Assembly (NCBI GenBank): GCA_028281535.1 | Contig: JANQJS010000046.1 | Location: 1 to 64,000 of the forward strand | From: Sedimentisphaerales bacterium | GTDB lineage: Bacteria > Planctomycetota > Phycisphaerae > Sedimentisphaerales > SM23-30 | DNA length: 64,000 bases | Direction of reading: 5' to 3' | Position numbers and translations under genes: made by a program | Notes under the pieces: model-generated | What the model was told of the DNA's origin: nothing | Databases searched by the model: none | The model's input: only the letters and a program-made list of their open reading frames with translations | In this document: piece after piece, positions 8,828-17,426 of the stretch | Position numbering within the stretch: position 1 is the stretch's first letter | How the letters are laid out: each line of letters starts with the position of its first letter

Positions 8828-9991
8828 ATGTGTTTTTCATCTCTTGTGCGAACCCTTATTGTCGTGTTATGTTTACTTACATTTGACTTATTGGCTGATG
8901 ACAAAACTGAGCAAATGAACGATGTTCTTGCATTAGTCGAAAAGGTTGAGCCATATAGCCGTTTTCTTGCCGCAGAAGAAAAGGCGATTAAAGATAAAAA
9001 ACAAAAATATTTGCAAGCTCGTAATGGTTATCTATATACATTACGTTACGAAGAGGCTCGCTTAGAAGAAAGCCCCAAAAAACCACTAGAAGTATTTATG
9101 AATTTTATTCATGAAAAAGACCTCTGGTTTGACAAAGGAGATAAGAAAGAATTTGAGCAGGCTGCTTATCTTTTGGGGATGGAATTGATTGTTGGTCGTC
9201 CTGCATTTGATGTATCTTTAAATAAGGCGATAAAGATAAGTGACATCACTTATGCCAGATATGATAATATTAATTTAAAATTGGATTTGTTTTTGCCTAA
9301 AAAGACTTCAGGGGAACCCGTTCCGTGTATTATTTGTGTGCATGGAGGAGGGCTTTATGTCAATAAACGGGCATGGTATCATGGGTTTGCCGCCTATTTT
9401 GCAAATCATGGATATGCTGCAATTAGCATTGATTACCGGAAGTTTCCAGGAATCACATCGCCAATTTCATGTATTCAAGATGCCAAAACATCAGTGCGTT
9501 GGATACGTGCGAATGCAAAAAAATATAATATTGATCCTAATAAAATTGGCGCAATGGGGGGCTCTGCCGGTGCTAATCTTGTCGCTATGTTGGCGACGAC
9601 TCCTGGTGTCAATGAATTAGAAGGAGATGGTGGGTATAAAGAATTTTCTTCGACCATACAAGCGGCTGTTTGTTTTGCGATACAATCTATGAAGCCAGAG
9701 ACTAAATATTCTAGGGTGTTTTTAGATCATATAAAAAAACAAGGGATTTCAAATCAGCTGGTGTCCCCTTATTTAAATATTAACAAGCATTCCGCTCCTA
9801 CATTTTTCTTGCATGGCACAAATGATCCATTTCTCCCTACGCAAAGTTCAGAAGAAATGCATGAAAAATATAAAAAGTCAGGTGCTTCTTCGAGGTTAAA
9901 ATTATTGGAAGGCAAAGGGCATGTTTTTTATACCAATGTTGAAACTTCTCAATGGGCTTTCGAATATTTTCAGTCAATCTTTGAAAATTGA
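8828..9991 (+). CDS. Secreted alpha/beta hydrolase, esterase/lipase (HSL/BD-FAE-like)
   Basis: 387 residues with a typical signal peptide (hydrophobic LIVVLCLLTF, end of signal near LLADD) and an N-terminal helical cap of about 110 residues. The hydrolase core has the oxyanion motif HGGG (172-175), nucleophile elbow GGSAG with Ser246, Asp333 in HGTNDPF and His365 in GKGHVF. This is the full triad of the hormone-sensitive-lipase / bacterial feruloyl or acetyl esterase group. AGGGAG lies 6 nt before the ATG. A role in deacylating polysaccharide or other ester substrates outside the cytoplasm is likely, but the substrate is not readable. It stands alone between the BLUF pair and the desaturase. 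Confidence 0.9.
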   Translation: MCFSSLVRTLIVVLCLLTFDLLADDKTEQMNDVLALVEKVEPYSRFLAAEEKAIKDKKQKYLQARNGYLYTLRYEEARLEESPKKPLEVFMNFIHEKDLWFDKGDKKEFEQAAYLLGMELIVGRPAFDVSLNKAIKISDITYARYDNINLKLDLFLPKKTSGEPVPCIICVHGGGLYVNKRAWYHGFAAYFANHGYAAISIDYRKFPGITSPISCIQDAKTSVRWIRANAKKYNIDPNKIGAMGGSAGANLVAMLATTPGVNELEGDGGYKEFSSTIQAAVCFAIQSMKPETKYSRVFLDHIKKQGISNQLVSPYLNINKHSAPTFFLHGTNDPFLPTQSSEEMHEKYKKSGASSRLKLLEGKGHVFYTNVETSQWAFEYFQSIFEN

Positions 9992-10211
9992 ATGAACCAT
10001 ACGCTCACCTGTTAAGTAATTTAGAGATCAAACATCATTTTGTTAGGTCAAAATTGGCAATTAACCCAATAAAATGGTTTTTTTGACATTTTTTTCAACT
10101 TTGTTAGCAAGAAACTTGCCAATGTGCAAGTAATCCGTACAATGATGCCGACATTGTGAATATTGATCTATCGCCGAAAAATAGACAATCTCTCCGTTAA
10201 ATCGTCGATGT

Positions 10212-10252
10212 AGCCGCGACATCTTCGAGGAGATATCCTTTAGATCGCGGCT
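10212..10252 (+). promoter_or_regulatory. Leader hairpin directly before the desaturase ribosome site
   Basis: An 8-bp outer stem AGCCGCGA (10212-10219) / TCGCGGCT (10245-10252) encloses a smaller AGGA / TCCT stem. The outer stem ends 5 nt before the Shine-Dalgarno AAGGAG at 10258-10263. There is no U-tract, so it is not a standard terminator. A temperature- or protein-responsive translational element is one possibility; this is inference. Confidence 0.45.
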
Positions 10253-10269
10253 TTGAGAAGGAGATATTT

Positions 10270-11346
10270 GTGCCAGAAGCATCAGAATCTGCTGTGATGG
10301 ACAATCCTGTAGGCCATTTAGAAGGCATAACAGAGAAGAAGAAACCTGAAACTGGACGACCAGCCTGGCGAAAAGCCGTTGCGGCTTATGAAAAACCTTC
10401 CACGCCGCGTAGTGTATGGCAAATCTGCAATACACTAATTCCTTTAATTGCTTTGTGGGTAATTAGTTACCTATGCTTTGAGTCTTACAAGTGGGTCAGT
10501 TTGTTATTGGCGATCCCGGCTGCTGGGTTTTTAGTGCGTGGGTTTATTATCTTGCATGACTGTGGCCATGGCTCCTTTTTTAAATCAAGACGACTCAATG
10601 ATGCGGTCGGTATGATCTTTGGAGTCATCACATTTACGCCATATTACTACTGGCGCCATGATCATGCGGTTCATCATGCCGGAGCAGGTGATTTGGAACG
10701 TCGCGATGTAGGCGATATCTGGACGCTTACAGTAAAAGAATATTTTAAGCTTTCCACTTGGGAACGATTTAAGTATCGACTCTATAGAAATCCAATCGTT
10801 TTATTTGTGATTGGGCCGTCATTTATTTTTCTGATCAAATATCGTTTTGTTTATGGCAAAGCGAATCGACGTGAAAGATACAGTGTTTATTTAACGAATC
10901 TTGGTATGTTGGCTGTGGCAGGTATTGTTAGTTATTTTATTGGTTGGCAGGCCTATCTGTTTATTCAACTGCCTATGACGATGATTGCTGCGTCGGTTGG
11001 TGTTTGGATGTTCTATGTTCAGCATCAATTTGAAGATGTTTACTGGGAACATCATCAAGAGTGGGATTTTGTTGCTGCGGCTTTAGATGGCAGTTCATTT
11101 TATAAATTGCCTAAAGTATTGCAGTGGTTTACCGGTAATATTGGATTTCACCACATTCATCATCTCAGTCCTCGAATTCCAAATTATTATTTAGAGAAAT
11201 GCTATAATGATACGCCATTATTTCAGGAGATTGAGCCTATTACTTTGTTTTCAAGTTTTAAAACGATGACTTATCGTTTATGGGATGAAGAAAGCAGGAA
11301 ATTGATCAGTTTTGCTCCCCTGCGTGGTATGCAAAACGCTCAATAA
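10270..11346 (+). CDS. Membrane fatty acid desaturase (omega-6/delta-12 type)
   Basis: 358-residue di-iron desaturase that introduces a double bond into membrane acyl chains, placed in the cytoplasmic membrane by paired helices (about residues 52-95 and 210-250). The three histidine boxes are intact: HDCGH (96-100), HDHAVHH (130-136) and HHIHH (294-298). The box spacing and the sequence GNIGFHHIHHL fit the DesA/omega-6 group. The start is GTG 10270, 6 nt after AAGGAG. Desaturases of this type are commonly cold-induced. The convergent neighbour is an RRM protein of a cold-inducible class, and the two share a terminator. Confidence 0.93.
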   Translation: MPEASESAVMDNPVGHLEGITEKKKPETGRPAWRKAVAAYEKPSTPRSVWQICNTLIPLIALWVISYLCFESYKWVSLLLAIPAAGFLVRGFIILHDCGHGSFFKSRRLNDAVGMIFGVITFTPYYYWRHDHAVHHAGAGDLERRDVGDIWTLTVKEYFKLSTWERFKYRLYRNPIVLFVIGPSFIFLIKYRFVYGKANRRERYSVYLTNLGMLAVAGIVSYFIGWQAYLFIQLPMTMIAASVGVWMFYVQHQFEDVYWEHHQEWDFVAAALDGSSFYKLPKVLQWFTGNIGFHHIHHLSPRIPNYYLEKCYNDTPLFQEIEPITLFSSFKTMTYRLWDEESRKLISFAPLRGMQNAQ

Positions 11347-11370
11347 GACTTAAAATCATAATTCAGGCAC

Positions 11371-11405
11371 AAAAAAAGGCTATGGTAAGCACCATAGCCT
11401 TTTTT
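11371..11405. terminator. Bidirectional intrinsic terminator
   Basis: AGGCTATGGT (11377-11386), loop AAGC, ACCATAGCCT (11391-11400), with seven A on the left and a T-run on the right. It works on both strands and separates the convergent desaturase and RRM genes. Confidence 0.95.
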
Positions 11406-11425
11406 ATTTGTTATTTTGGGAAGAC

Positions 11426-11725
11426 TTAATAGCGGCCACGACCACCACCGCCGCCGCCACCTCGGCCACCACGGTTGGTTTGAGGGCGAGCTTCATTAAT
11501 GTTAAGAGCTCTACCGTCATGATCTTGTCCGTTCAGGGCGTCCATCGCTGATTGAGCTTCATCATCACTGCTCATTTCAACAAAGCCAAAGCCTTTGCTG
11601 CGGCCTGTTTCGCGATCCATGATGATGTTAACACTTTCAACGGTGCCATGAGCTGAAAACAGAGATTCTAAAGCGCCTTGATCCGTACCATAACTTAAAT
11701 TTCCGACATATAACTTTTTACCCAC
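11426..11725 (-). CDS. RNA-binding protein, single RRM with Gly/Arg tail
   Basis: 99-residue protein with one RNA recognition motif: RNP2 LYVGNL (5-10) and RNP1 KGFGFVEM (44-51). A glycine-arginine tail (GGRGGGGGGGRGRY) ends the protein. This is the architecture of the bacterial and cyanobacterial Rbp proteins, which bind RNA and are often cold-induced. Its 5' untranslated region is about 125 nt from the predicted promoter at 11858-11885, which would suit post-transcriptional control. The convergent desaturase gene could belong to the same cold response. Confidence 0.93.
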   Translation of the reverse strand: MGKKLYVGNLSYGTDQGALESLFSAHGTVESVNIIMDRETGRSKGFGFVEMSSDDEAQSAMDALNGQDHDGRALNINEARPQTNRGGRGGGGGGGRGRY

Positions 11726-11857
11726 GATTTGTCTCCAATTACGGGGTGTTGACCTAATACTTTACTTTCCAGGTCCTAAAGAAAGCGGCAGTTGCCAGGT
11801 AGATCAAAACGGCTTATGAATTGGATAGGCTGCTAAATCTACAATTTACGAGTCAAG

Positions 11858-11885
11858 ATTATACTTTATTTTTTACAAAGTACAA
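11858..11885 (-). promoter_or_regulatory. Promoter of the RRM gene
   Basis: On the minus strand TTGTAC (11880-11885), a 16-bp spacer and a perfect TATAAT (11858-11863). Predicted start near 11851, giving a leader of about 125 nt. Confidence 0.6.
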
Positions 11886-11980
11886 ATTTATTTATTAAAT
11901 CTAGGTGAAATCCTGTTATTTTTTTACTTCGATCTATGTAATTAGTTTGTTTTCATGTGTTAAAGTATTAATGACCCTTT

Positions 11981-12913
11981 CTAAGGTTTTGGCAAAGATC
12001 CTGGATGTTTGCTTTTGTCAAAGAAGCTCATTTTGCCTTTTATTAAGCTGCCCTTCCATTTTAGATGGTATTTCATCTTTGCATTTTTTTCTAAAACAAA
12101 ATCTTTTCCTTCGCCAATAACGGAAAAACAGGCTCCTGCGATGGCACCATCATTGTATTTATTCATATCCTTTTTTGTAAGTGAATTTACATACCAGACA
12201 GGTGGGGCATCATGATCTCCTTGGATTTTTACATTGAGGCAATGTGGCATTGGCCCTGCCATGTCACTATAGTAGTTATCTACCCAGCATGGCTTATTAA
12301 ATTTATTACCTTTTAGGTATGTTTTTATATTCTTACTTTCATCACGGCAAGGAGCGTCAAAAAATGTGACGTGGCTAACATGATAGCGTTTGTCTTCCAG
12401 CTCATTAAAGTAAAGGGCTGTATCCATTGCCGGCTGACCGCCTGTGCTAAAGCCACATACTTGAATGGCTTGATCATATTTGGAGGCATGTTTTAGGAGA
12501 TATTCATGGATCATGACAGCGCAGGAATAATAAGTTTTGTCAAGTGCCCAGATTTTATCCATTTCTTCGAACAGATCTAAGGCTTTATCTTCTTTTGACC
12601 AATTTGAATAATCATCAGGTTCGTAATAATAGAAGCTGATGATGTTCGCTTTACTTGTCCATGCTTTACCGCCATTAAATTTTTCTGTTCCTTCATGGCT
12701 GCGCATGCAATTGCCACCACCGAAATAAAAGATGGATGGTTTTTTAGGATCAAAATCACCCGATTCAAAACGCATTTTACTATTATTGCTTTGGCGATAT
12801 TTTTTACCTTTCTGAACTCTTGCGTCTTCTTGCTTTGCCAAGAGGGTTGGGGTTAAACTTGTTAAAGCAAATAATAGTACAACACCAAATCTCATCGGTT
12901 GCGTTAATGTCAT
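11981..12913 (-). CDS. Secreted alpha/beta-hydrolase-like protein
   Basis: 310 residues from ATG 12913, chosen because GAGGAA (12922-12927 on the complement) lies 8 nt upstream. A signal peptide (FGVVLLFALTSLTPTLLAK) is followed by a domain with FGGGNC (64-69), which could be an oxyanion loop, and GFSTGG with Ser156, a nucleophile elbow. Candidate acid and base residues are in FFDAPC and IQGDHDAPP. I recognise the fold signature but not a specific family. The upstream PQQ-propeller gene ends 5 bp before this start, and the ribosome site lies inside that gene, so the two are translationally linked. Confidence 0.75.
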   Translation of the reverse strand: MTLTQPMRFGVVLLFALTSLTPTLLAKQEDARVQKGKKYRQSNNSKMRFESGDFDPKKPSIFYFGGGNCMRSHEGTEKFNGGKAWTSKANIISFYYYEPDDYSNWSKEDKALDLFEEMDKIWALDKTYYSCAVMIHEYLLKHASKYDQAIQVCGFSTGGQPAMDTALYFNELEDKRYHVSHVTFFDAPCRDESKNIKTYLKGNKFNKPCWVDNYYSDMAGPMPHCLNVKIQGDHDAPPVWYVNSLTKKDMNKYNDGAIAGACFSVIGEGKDFVLEKNAKMKYHLKWKGSLIKGKMSFFDKSKHPGSLPKP

Positions 12914-12918
12914 TTGTT

Positions 12919-14322
12919 TTATTCCTCTCGTAAATCGATACATACCAGTTTTTCTGGTCCTCGAACGATCAATTTACCTTTGCTGATCGCCATGGGGGCC
13001 CAGGTTCTTTTTTGTCTTCTTTCAAAAATCGTTCCTTTTGCAAGTTCCTTATACTCTTTTGTTGAGGTTTCGGCGAGATATAAGGTCCCTGTTTTTCCAT
13101 CGATGAAAATTAGTTTGTTATCTGCAATAATCAGGTTACCGAAATCGATATTGGGTTTTTTCTTTGTTTGCCAAAGCATATTACCGTTTAGATCGAGGCA
13201 AACAAGGCCTGGGGGGCGATTTCTTTCAACCATCTCTCTGGTATTAAAGTTGGCAAACAGGGCATCATTGTGATAAAGCGCTAGGTGTAATTGAGACCCG
13301 AGATCTTTTAGTCTGAAGAGTTCTTTTAATTTAAATTCATCATTTTGTTTGGATACATGTAGCATGGTAGAACCGCCACCATATCCTGCTGTTACGAATA
13401 CGCGGTTATTGTCAATGCGGGTTGGGAAGGGGATTGGAATGGCGGTTGGGAATTTTGTGTAATCCCATAAGATTTCCCCAGATTGAGGGTCTACGAAGAC
13501 CAAATGACCTACTGCAATGTACAGTATACCTTCAGTTTCAGCGATTGTTGTTAATATGGATGATGAATATTCGCCATCATATTCAGGGCCTTCTCCTTCG
13601 CCCTCTTGCTCTTCTTCATCTTCCTCGGCATTTTCGGTTTCTTCACTTCCCTCTGATTCTTCGTCATCCTCAGCTTCGTCGCCACCACCACCTGGGGGGG
13701 CATTTAGAAAAGTTCTTGTTTTCCAGGCAACAGATGCATCCTTTAAATTTAGAGCAACCATGCCCGTTTCCCAGCTCATTGGTGTAATGATGAGTTTATC
13801 TTTATAAATCAGAGGCGACTGTGCGTATCCCCAAGATGGTCCACCGTCACCGACATTGAATTGCTTTTCTATATCAATGACATGCTCAATTTTTTGAGTT
13901 TTACGATTACAAAAGTAGACATGACCAAACGGGCCTACGGCATATACATAGTCGCCATGGAGGGTTGGAGTCGATTTGCCGCCAGAAAAATCAAGTCGTC
14001 CAGAGACCTTATTTTCACATCGCCACAATTCTTTACCCGTAGTAAAATCAAAACATTTAATGACATCTTTTTCATCATCTTCGCGTTCGATGAGATAGAC
14101 TTCATTTCCTTCAATGCTTGCACCCCCGAAACCAGGAGAAATTTCTGTTTTCCAAAGAATCTTTGGGCCTGTTTCTGGAAAATGTTTAATGAGGTTGATT
14201 TTTTCTGGGCTGATGCCATTTCGGTTAGGGCCCTGGAATTGTGGCCAGTCTGCATTGGTGACAGAAACGAGCATAATTAAAAAAACGATAGAGGTAGTGG
14301 CTTTGTGGCGATTGTGACTCAT
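12919..14322 (-). CDS. Secreted PQQ-like beta-propeller protein with acidic insert
   Basis: 467 residues from ATG 14322 (AAGGA 9 nt upstream); an earlier in-frame start would add 13 unlikely residues. After a signal peptide the mature protein opens with ADWPQFQGPNRNGIS, the hallmark start of planctomycete PQQ-like propellers. Repeats such as GKELWRCE, ASVAWKTR, GEILWDYT and GNMLWQTK follow. Between blades, near residues 215-255, sits a stretch almost entirely Asp/Glu (from GGGGDEAEDDEE through EEQEGEGEG). PQQ binding is not shown; many such proteins are scaffolds. It is the first gene of a pair with the hydrolase downstream. Confidence 0.88.
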   Translation of the reverse strand: MSHNRHKATTSIVFLIMLVSVTNADWPQFQGPNRNGISPEKINLIKHFPETGPKILWKTEISPGFGGASIEGNEVYLIEREDDEKDVIKCFDFTTGKELWRCENKVSGRLDFSGGKSTPTLHGDYVYAVGPFGHVYFCNRKTQKIEHVIDIEKQFNVGDGGPSWGYAQSPLIYKDKLIITPMSWETGMVALNLKDASVAWKTRTFLNAPPGGGGDEAEDDEESEGSEETENAEEDEEEQEGEGEGPEYDGEYSSSILTTIAETEGILYIAVGHLVFVDPQSGEILWDYTKFPTAIPIPFPTRIDNNRVFVTAGYGGGSTMLHVSKQNDEFKLKELFRLKDLGSQLHLALYHNDALFANFNTREMVERNRPPGLVCLDLNGNMLWQTKKKPNIDFGNLIIADNKLIFIDGKTGTLYLAETSTKEYKELAKGTIFERRQKRTWAPMAISKGKLIVRGPEKLVCIDLREE

Positions 14323-14400
14323 GTTGATATCCTTTACACAAAATAAAATTTTAAAACACAAAAACTAAAATTTTATTACACACACGTTTTCGTATAGAGG

Positions 14401-14437
14401 CTAAGCCGGAAAGGCAATGGCTGCATTTCCGGCTTAG
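14401..14437 (-). terminator. Stable hairpin after the LamG gene, no U-tract
   Basis: Perfect 12-bp inverted repeat CTAAGCCGGAAA (14401-14412) / TTTCCGGCTTAG (14426-14437), just past the stop codon at 14446. Neither strand has a following T-run, so it is a 3'-end stabiliser or a non-canonical terminator rather than a textbook one. Confidence 0.5.
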
Positions 14438-14445
14438 ATAAATTC

Positions 14446-17070
14446 TTATTGACGTCTTTGTCGCGGGGCTATTGAAATTTCAAATGATTCGGTAGTCTCT
14501 TTTTTGACAAAGATGATCATGTTGCGACCATCAAGTTTGTCATGGGAACCTATGCGAGCATTACGATTTCCGCCACGTCGTACTCGCTCACCATCAATCG
14601 ATATGCCAAAGCGTCCTTGTGGCATATCTTCTATGACGATGGCAAGATTGTGTACCGGACGACCTTCACTGGCATCAATTGTAATATCTAATGGCATGGC
14701 ACGTTTTGAAGAAGCCTTGATGATGTAGGCTCTTTGAGCTGGATCATAGCCGACATATTCATAGCCTTCACTGTCTTCAATGGATAATTCTGCAGGAGAT
14801 AGCCAGGATTTACCAATGGCACCTAATTCACCAGCCGGTTTGTCAGTCATACCATTAAGCATGAGCCAGGTACGTCTGATGCCTTCTTGCTCATACATTT
14901 TCCATCGAATGTGTGAAACAGAGGTGTGAGATGGTTTGTCTGCCGATGAAGCAACCGTTGTATCTGAGCGTTCTTGTGCGACCGGCCAGTGGTTCCACCA
15001 ATTGAATCGACTGCCTGGTGCATGGCCACCATAAGGGCCAATCGCAACACCTTCTGATGGATCAACCACAGAGAAGGGGCGTGTTTTGTGTTTAAAGTTA
15101 ACGACTTGAATCGATGGGTCGGTTGGAGGGTCAGGAAATCCGTCGCTACCATTTTCACCCCACATATAGGTTTTACTTTCACCCTTTAAGTTGGCAAAGG
15201 AGAGGGCTCCAAATTCGATGTTGTCTTCTGGGATGGTGCCAGGTTGGTTGATGATGATACTTTCTTGATATTCTACCCAGTGATTGTCAGGCGAACCTGA
15301 ATGTAGGTTGGCTTTACGTACACCGATTGAATCTGGATAGAAAGTATAAATTTCATCTACCCAGTCACCAATGCCTGTGACAGGGTCTTTGTAAGGTATT
15401 TCATAATCAAGATCATTGGGGGTATATCGCCAGTGAACAACGACGCGCGCCGGATTGGATTCTATGATACGTACATGAGAATAACGGCACTGTTTGTCTG
15501 ACATTGGTTCACACATGGTTTGACTTTTGACACCACCAAGAAAGCCGCGGCGTTCAAAAAATTCGTTTGTATACCATGCACCATCATAGGTGGCCCAGCA
15601 GGGGATAAAGCTCGTGCCGCGCCAAAAGACAAACCGGTGATCAGCATCATCAAATTGTACGATGACATCGGGGAAATTTTCAACACGCCATAGGCTATCC
15701 CACTCATAGTCATATTTTAAGCGGGCATATTTTGCTCCAAAAGTTCCTTTGCCTCTAGGGCCTGAGGGCAAGCGTTTTGGCATGGACTGAATAAACTCAT
15801 TCAATTCTTTTGCAAAATTTACTGCCGGAGTATGAATGGGGACCGATTTGTCCTCTAAAGTCTCGATAATACCCAGTCCTTTATCATTTAACTGGCTGAA
15901 TTTGTTTTTGTATTCTTGCCAATGTGTATCTTGTTCATCGAAATTACTGTCAATATAGTTGATATTTGTATTTGCTTTATCAAATGCCTTGGTCATGTAA
16001 TAGATCGACTGGATTCTTTGTAAGGCATTATAATCACTAATGCTTTTCGCGTAGTTAATGACCCTATTTTGTTGTCCCATATCAGGCATTGCCTGGGCGT
16101 AGCGTAGAGCGACGTCAGATAGGGTGTTCCAATCGTCTGTCCAAATATTATCTTTTGTTTCAGTCGCAATTTGATCAATTTCATCTTTGTTATTAAAATC
16201 TTGTTCAATCGATTGCCACAAAAAATATTGATCACTGTTACCTGAATTTGTAGGCAACGCGATAAATGATTCACCATTGAATTGCTTGGCTTGTCCAATT
16301 TTTCCAGGAATGGTTTCAGTTTTAATTTCTAGCAAGGCATGATTTTCATTACCAGACATATCTTTGAAATGACCGTCAAGCGACCAGTGTCCAGTGAGCC
16401 CTTCTTTAACCTCTTCGAGTTGATAAAGTTTTTTGAGTTCATCACTGCTTAAAGCGCGGTTAAACAGTTTGACATCATCGATACTTCCAACAAATCCTTT
16501 TTCACTTTGTTCGGGAAAATCACTAGTAGTATATCCGATTTTGATGGCATGCGTGTCAACGTCAAATGATGTATTCTGGCCGCCAGAACCTACTTCTTCT
16601 CCGTCAACGTAAAACACTAATTTGCTATTATTTTGAGAGGATACTATGGCAACGTGATGCCATTGATCATCATTAATAGAGCTGTTTTCTGCTTCAGTGG
16701 TTCCAACGTATCCAATATCAAATGCAAGTGTGCCATTAGATTCTGGTTCGCTTGAAATGAAAAAACACTTGGCGTTAGGTGCATAGTCAGAATTGACTGG
16801 AGCTTTTGATAAAATGGTACCGCCTCTGGTTGTTTTTACCCAAGCAGTTATGGAGTAGTTGTCGCTATCAAATCTTGGTAAAGGTATTGATGGTTTTTTG
16901 TCTCCTTGGAGGGCTTTGAGTTTTTCTCTTGAGGCATACATGGTTTCTTGCCAACTATCTTTTTTCTCATAAAAAGGTAATTTGGCAGCAGCAATACTAC
17001 AATAAGACATTGTAATTAATAAAGATAACATTAAGGTCAGGTTGACGGATTGTCGTTGGACTTGGTACAT
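14446..17070 (-). CDS. Large secreted LamG-domain protein
   Basis: 874 residues with a signal peptide (LTLMLSLLITMSYCSIAAA). A LamG/concanavalin-like jelly-roll lies at about residues 70-215 (YSITAWVKTTRGG through FVGSIDDVKLFNRALSSDELKKLY), then a linking segment starting GLTGHWSLDG. A helical region (about 280-420) precedes a large C-terminal beta-rich domain with many Trp/Tyr. LamG domains bind glycans, so a role in polysaccharide binding or breakdown is plausible, but I recognise no catalytic motif. The ATG at 17070 has AAGGAA 9 nt upstream. A promoter and palindrome lie at 17154-17210. It is followed by an unusual hairpin instead of a terminator. Confidence 0.82.
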   Translation of the reverse strand: MYQVQRQSVNLTLMLSLLITMSYCSIAAAKLPFYEKKDSWQETMYASREKLKALQGDKKPSIPLPRFDSDNYSITAWVKTTRGGTILSKAPVNSDYAPNAKCFFISSEPESNGTLAFDIGYVGTTEAENSSINDDQWHHVAIVSSQNNSKLVFYVDGEEVGSGGQNTSFDVDTHAIKIGYTTSDFPEQSEKGFVGSIDDVKLFNRALSSDELKKLYQLEEVKEGLTGHWSLDGHFKDMSGNENHALLEIKTETIPGKIGQAKQFNGESFIALPTNSGNSDQYFLWQSIEQDFNNKDEIDQIATETKDNIWTDDWNTLSDVALRYAQAMPDMGQQNRVINYAKSISDYNALQRIQSIYYMTKAFDKANTNINYIDSNFDEQDTHWQEYKNKFSQLNDKGLGIIETLEDKSVPIHTPAVNFAKELNEFIQSMPKRLPSGPRGKGTFGAKYARLKYDYEWDSLWRVENFPDVIVQFDDADHRFVFWRGTSFIPCWATYDGAWYTNEFFERRGFLGGVKSQTMCEPMSDKQCRYSHVRIIESNPARVVVHWRYTPNDLDYEIPYKDPVTGIGDWVDEIYTFYPDSIGVRKANLHSGSPDNHWVEYQESIIINQPGTIPEDNIEFGALSFANLKGESKTYMWGENGSDGFPDPPTDPSIQVVNFKHKTRPFSVVDPSEGVAIGPYGGHAPGSRFNWWNHWPVAQERSDTTVASSADKPSHTSVSHIRWKMYEQEGIRRTWLMLNGMTDKPAGELGAIGKSWLSPAELSIEDSEGYEYVGYDPAQRAYIIKASSKRAMPLDITIDASEGRPVHNLAIVIEDMPQGRFGISIDGERVRRGGNRNARIGSHDKLDGRNMIIFVKKETTESFEISIAPRQRRQ

Positions 17071-17153
17071 AATCTGGCATTCCTTTCTTGCCTTAGATTT
17101 GGGTATGTTCTGGGGTTGGTAATTTGCACTAATTAAATTTCAATGGTCAGAAT

Positions 17154-17181
17154 ATTGTAACAGAGATTCAGTTTGGTACAA
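17154..17181 (-). promoter_or_regulatory. Promoter of the LamG gene
   Basis: On the minus strand TTGTAC (17176-17181), a 16-bp spacer and TACAAT (17154-17159). Start of transcription near 17147, about 75 nt before the ATG. The hexamers and spacing resemble the RRM gene promoter. Confidence 0.55.
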
Positions 17182-17186
17182 GACAA

Positions 17187-17210
17187 AAATAGTATGCATA
17201 CATACTATTT
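17187..17210. promoter_or_regulatory. Perfect palindrome upstream of the LamG promoter
   Basis: AAATAGTATG (17187-17196) / CATACTATTT (17201-17210) around CATA. It sits 5 bp upstream of the -35 box, where a dimeric activator or repressor could bind. The regulator is not identifiable. Confidence 0.5.
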
Positions 17211-17426
17211 GTAGGGTTTGTTTATTTAGGGATAAAGAAGAAATTTGTGTCGATTAATGGCTATGGCCATATTAGGTTTCAAAATTTACATATGTGGGGA
17301 TGTTTGGTATGATGTTAGATATAGGCGGAATTAATCTTAATTGGATTCAGAGCTTCAAGTGATGTTGAATGCGAAATAGCATCTTAACATTGCTTAAGTG
17401 TAGAATTGTTTAAGAATGGTTGTTTA

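Larger units (their letters stand above)
17071..17426. other. Intergenic region between divergent genes
   Basis: 356 bp containing the promoter of the LamG gene and an adjacent palindrome, both listed separately. No open frame is credible. I found no convincing promoter for the rightward acetyltransferase remnant. Confidence 0.5.

Noticed and set aside
10061-10435. A 124-codon minus-strand frame at the desaturase start
   Set aside because: It overlaps the desaturase coding region and leader on the opposite strand and has no coding signs.
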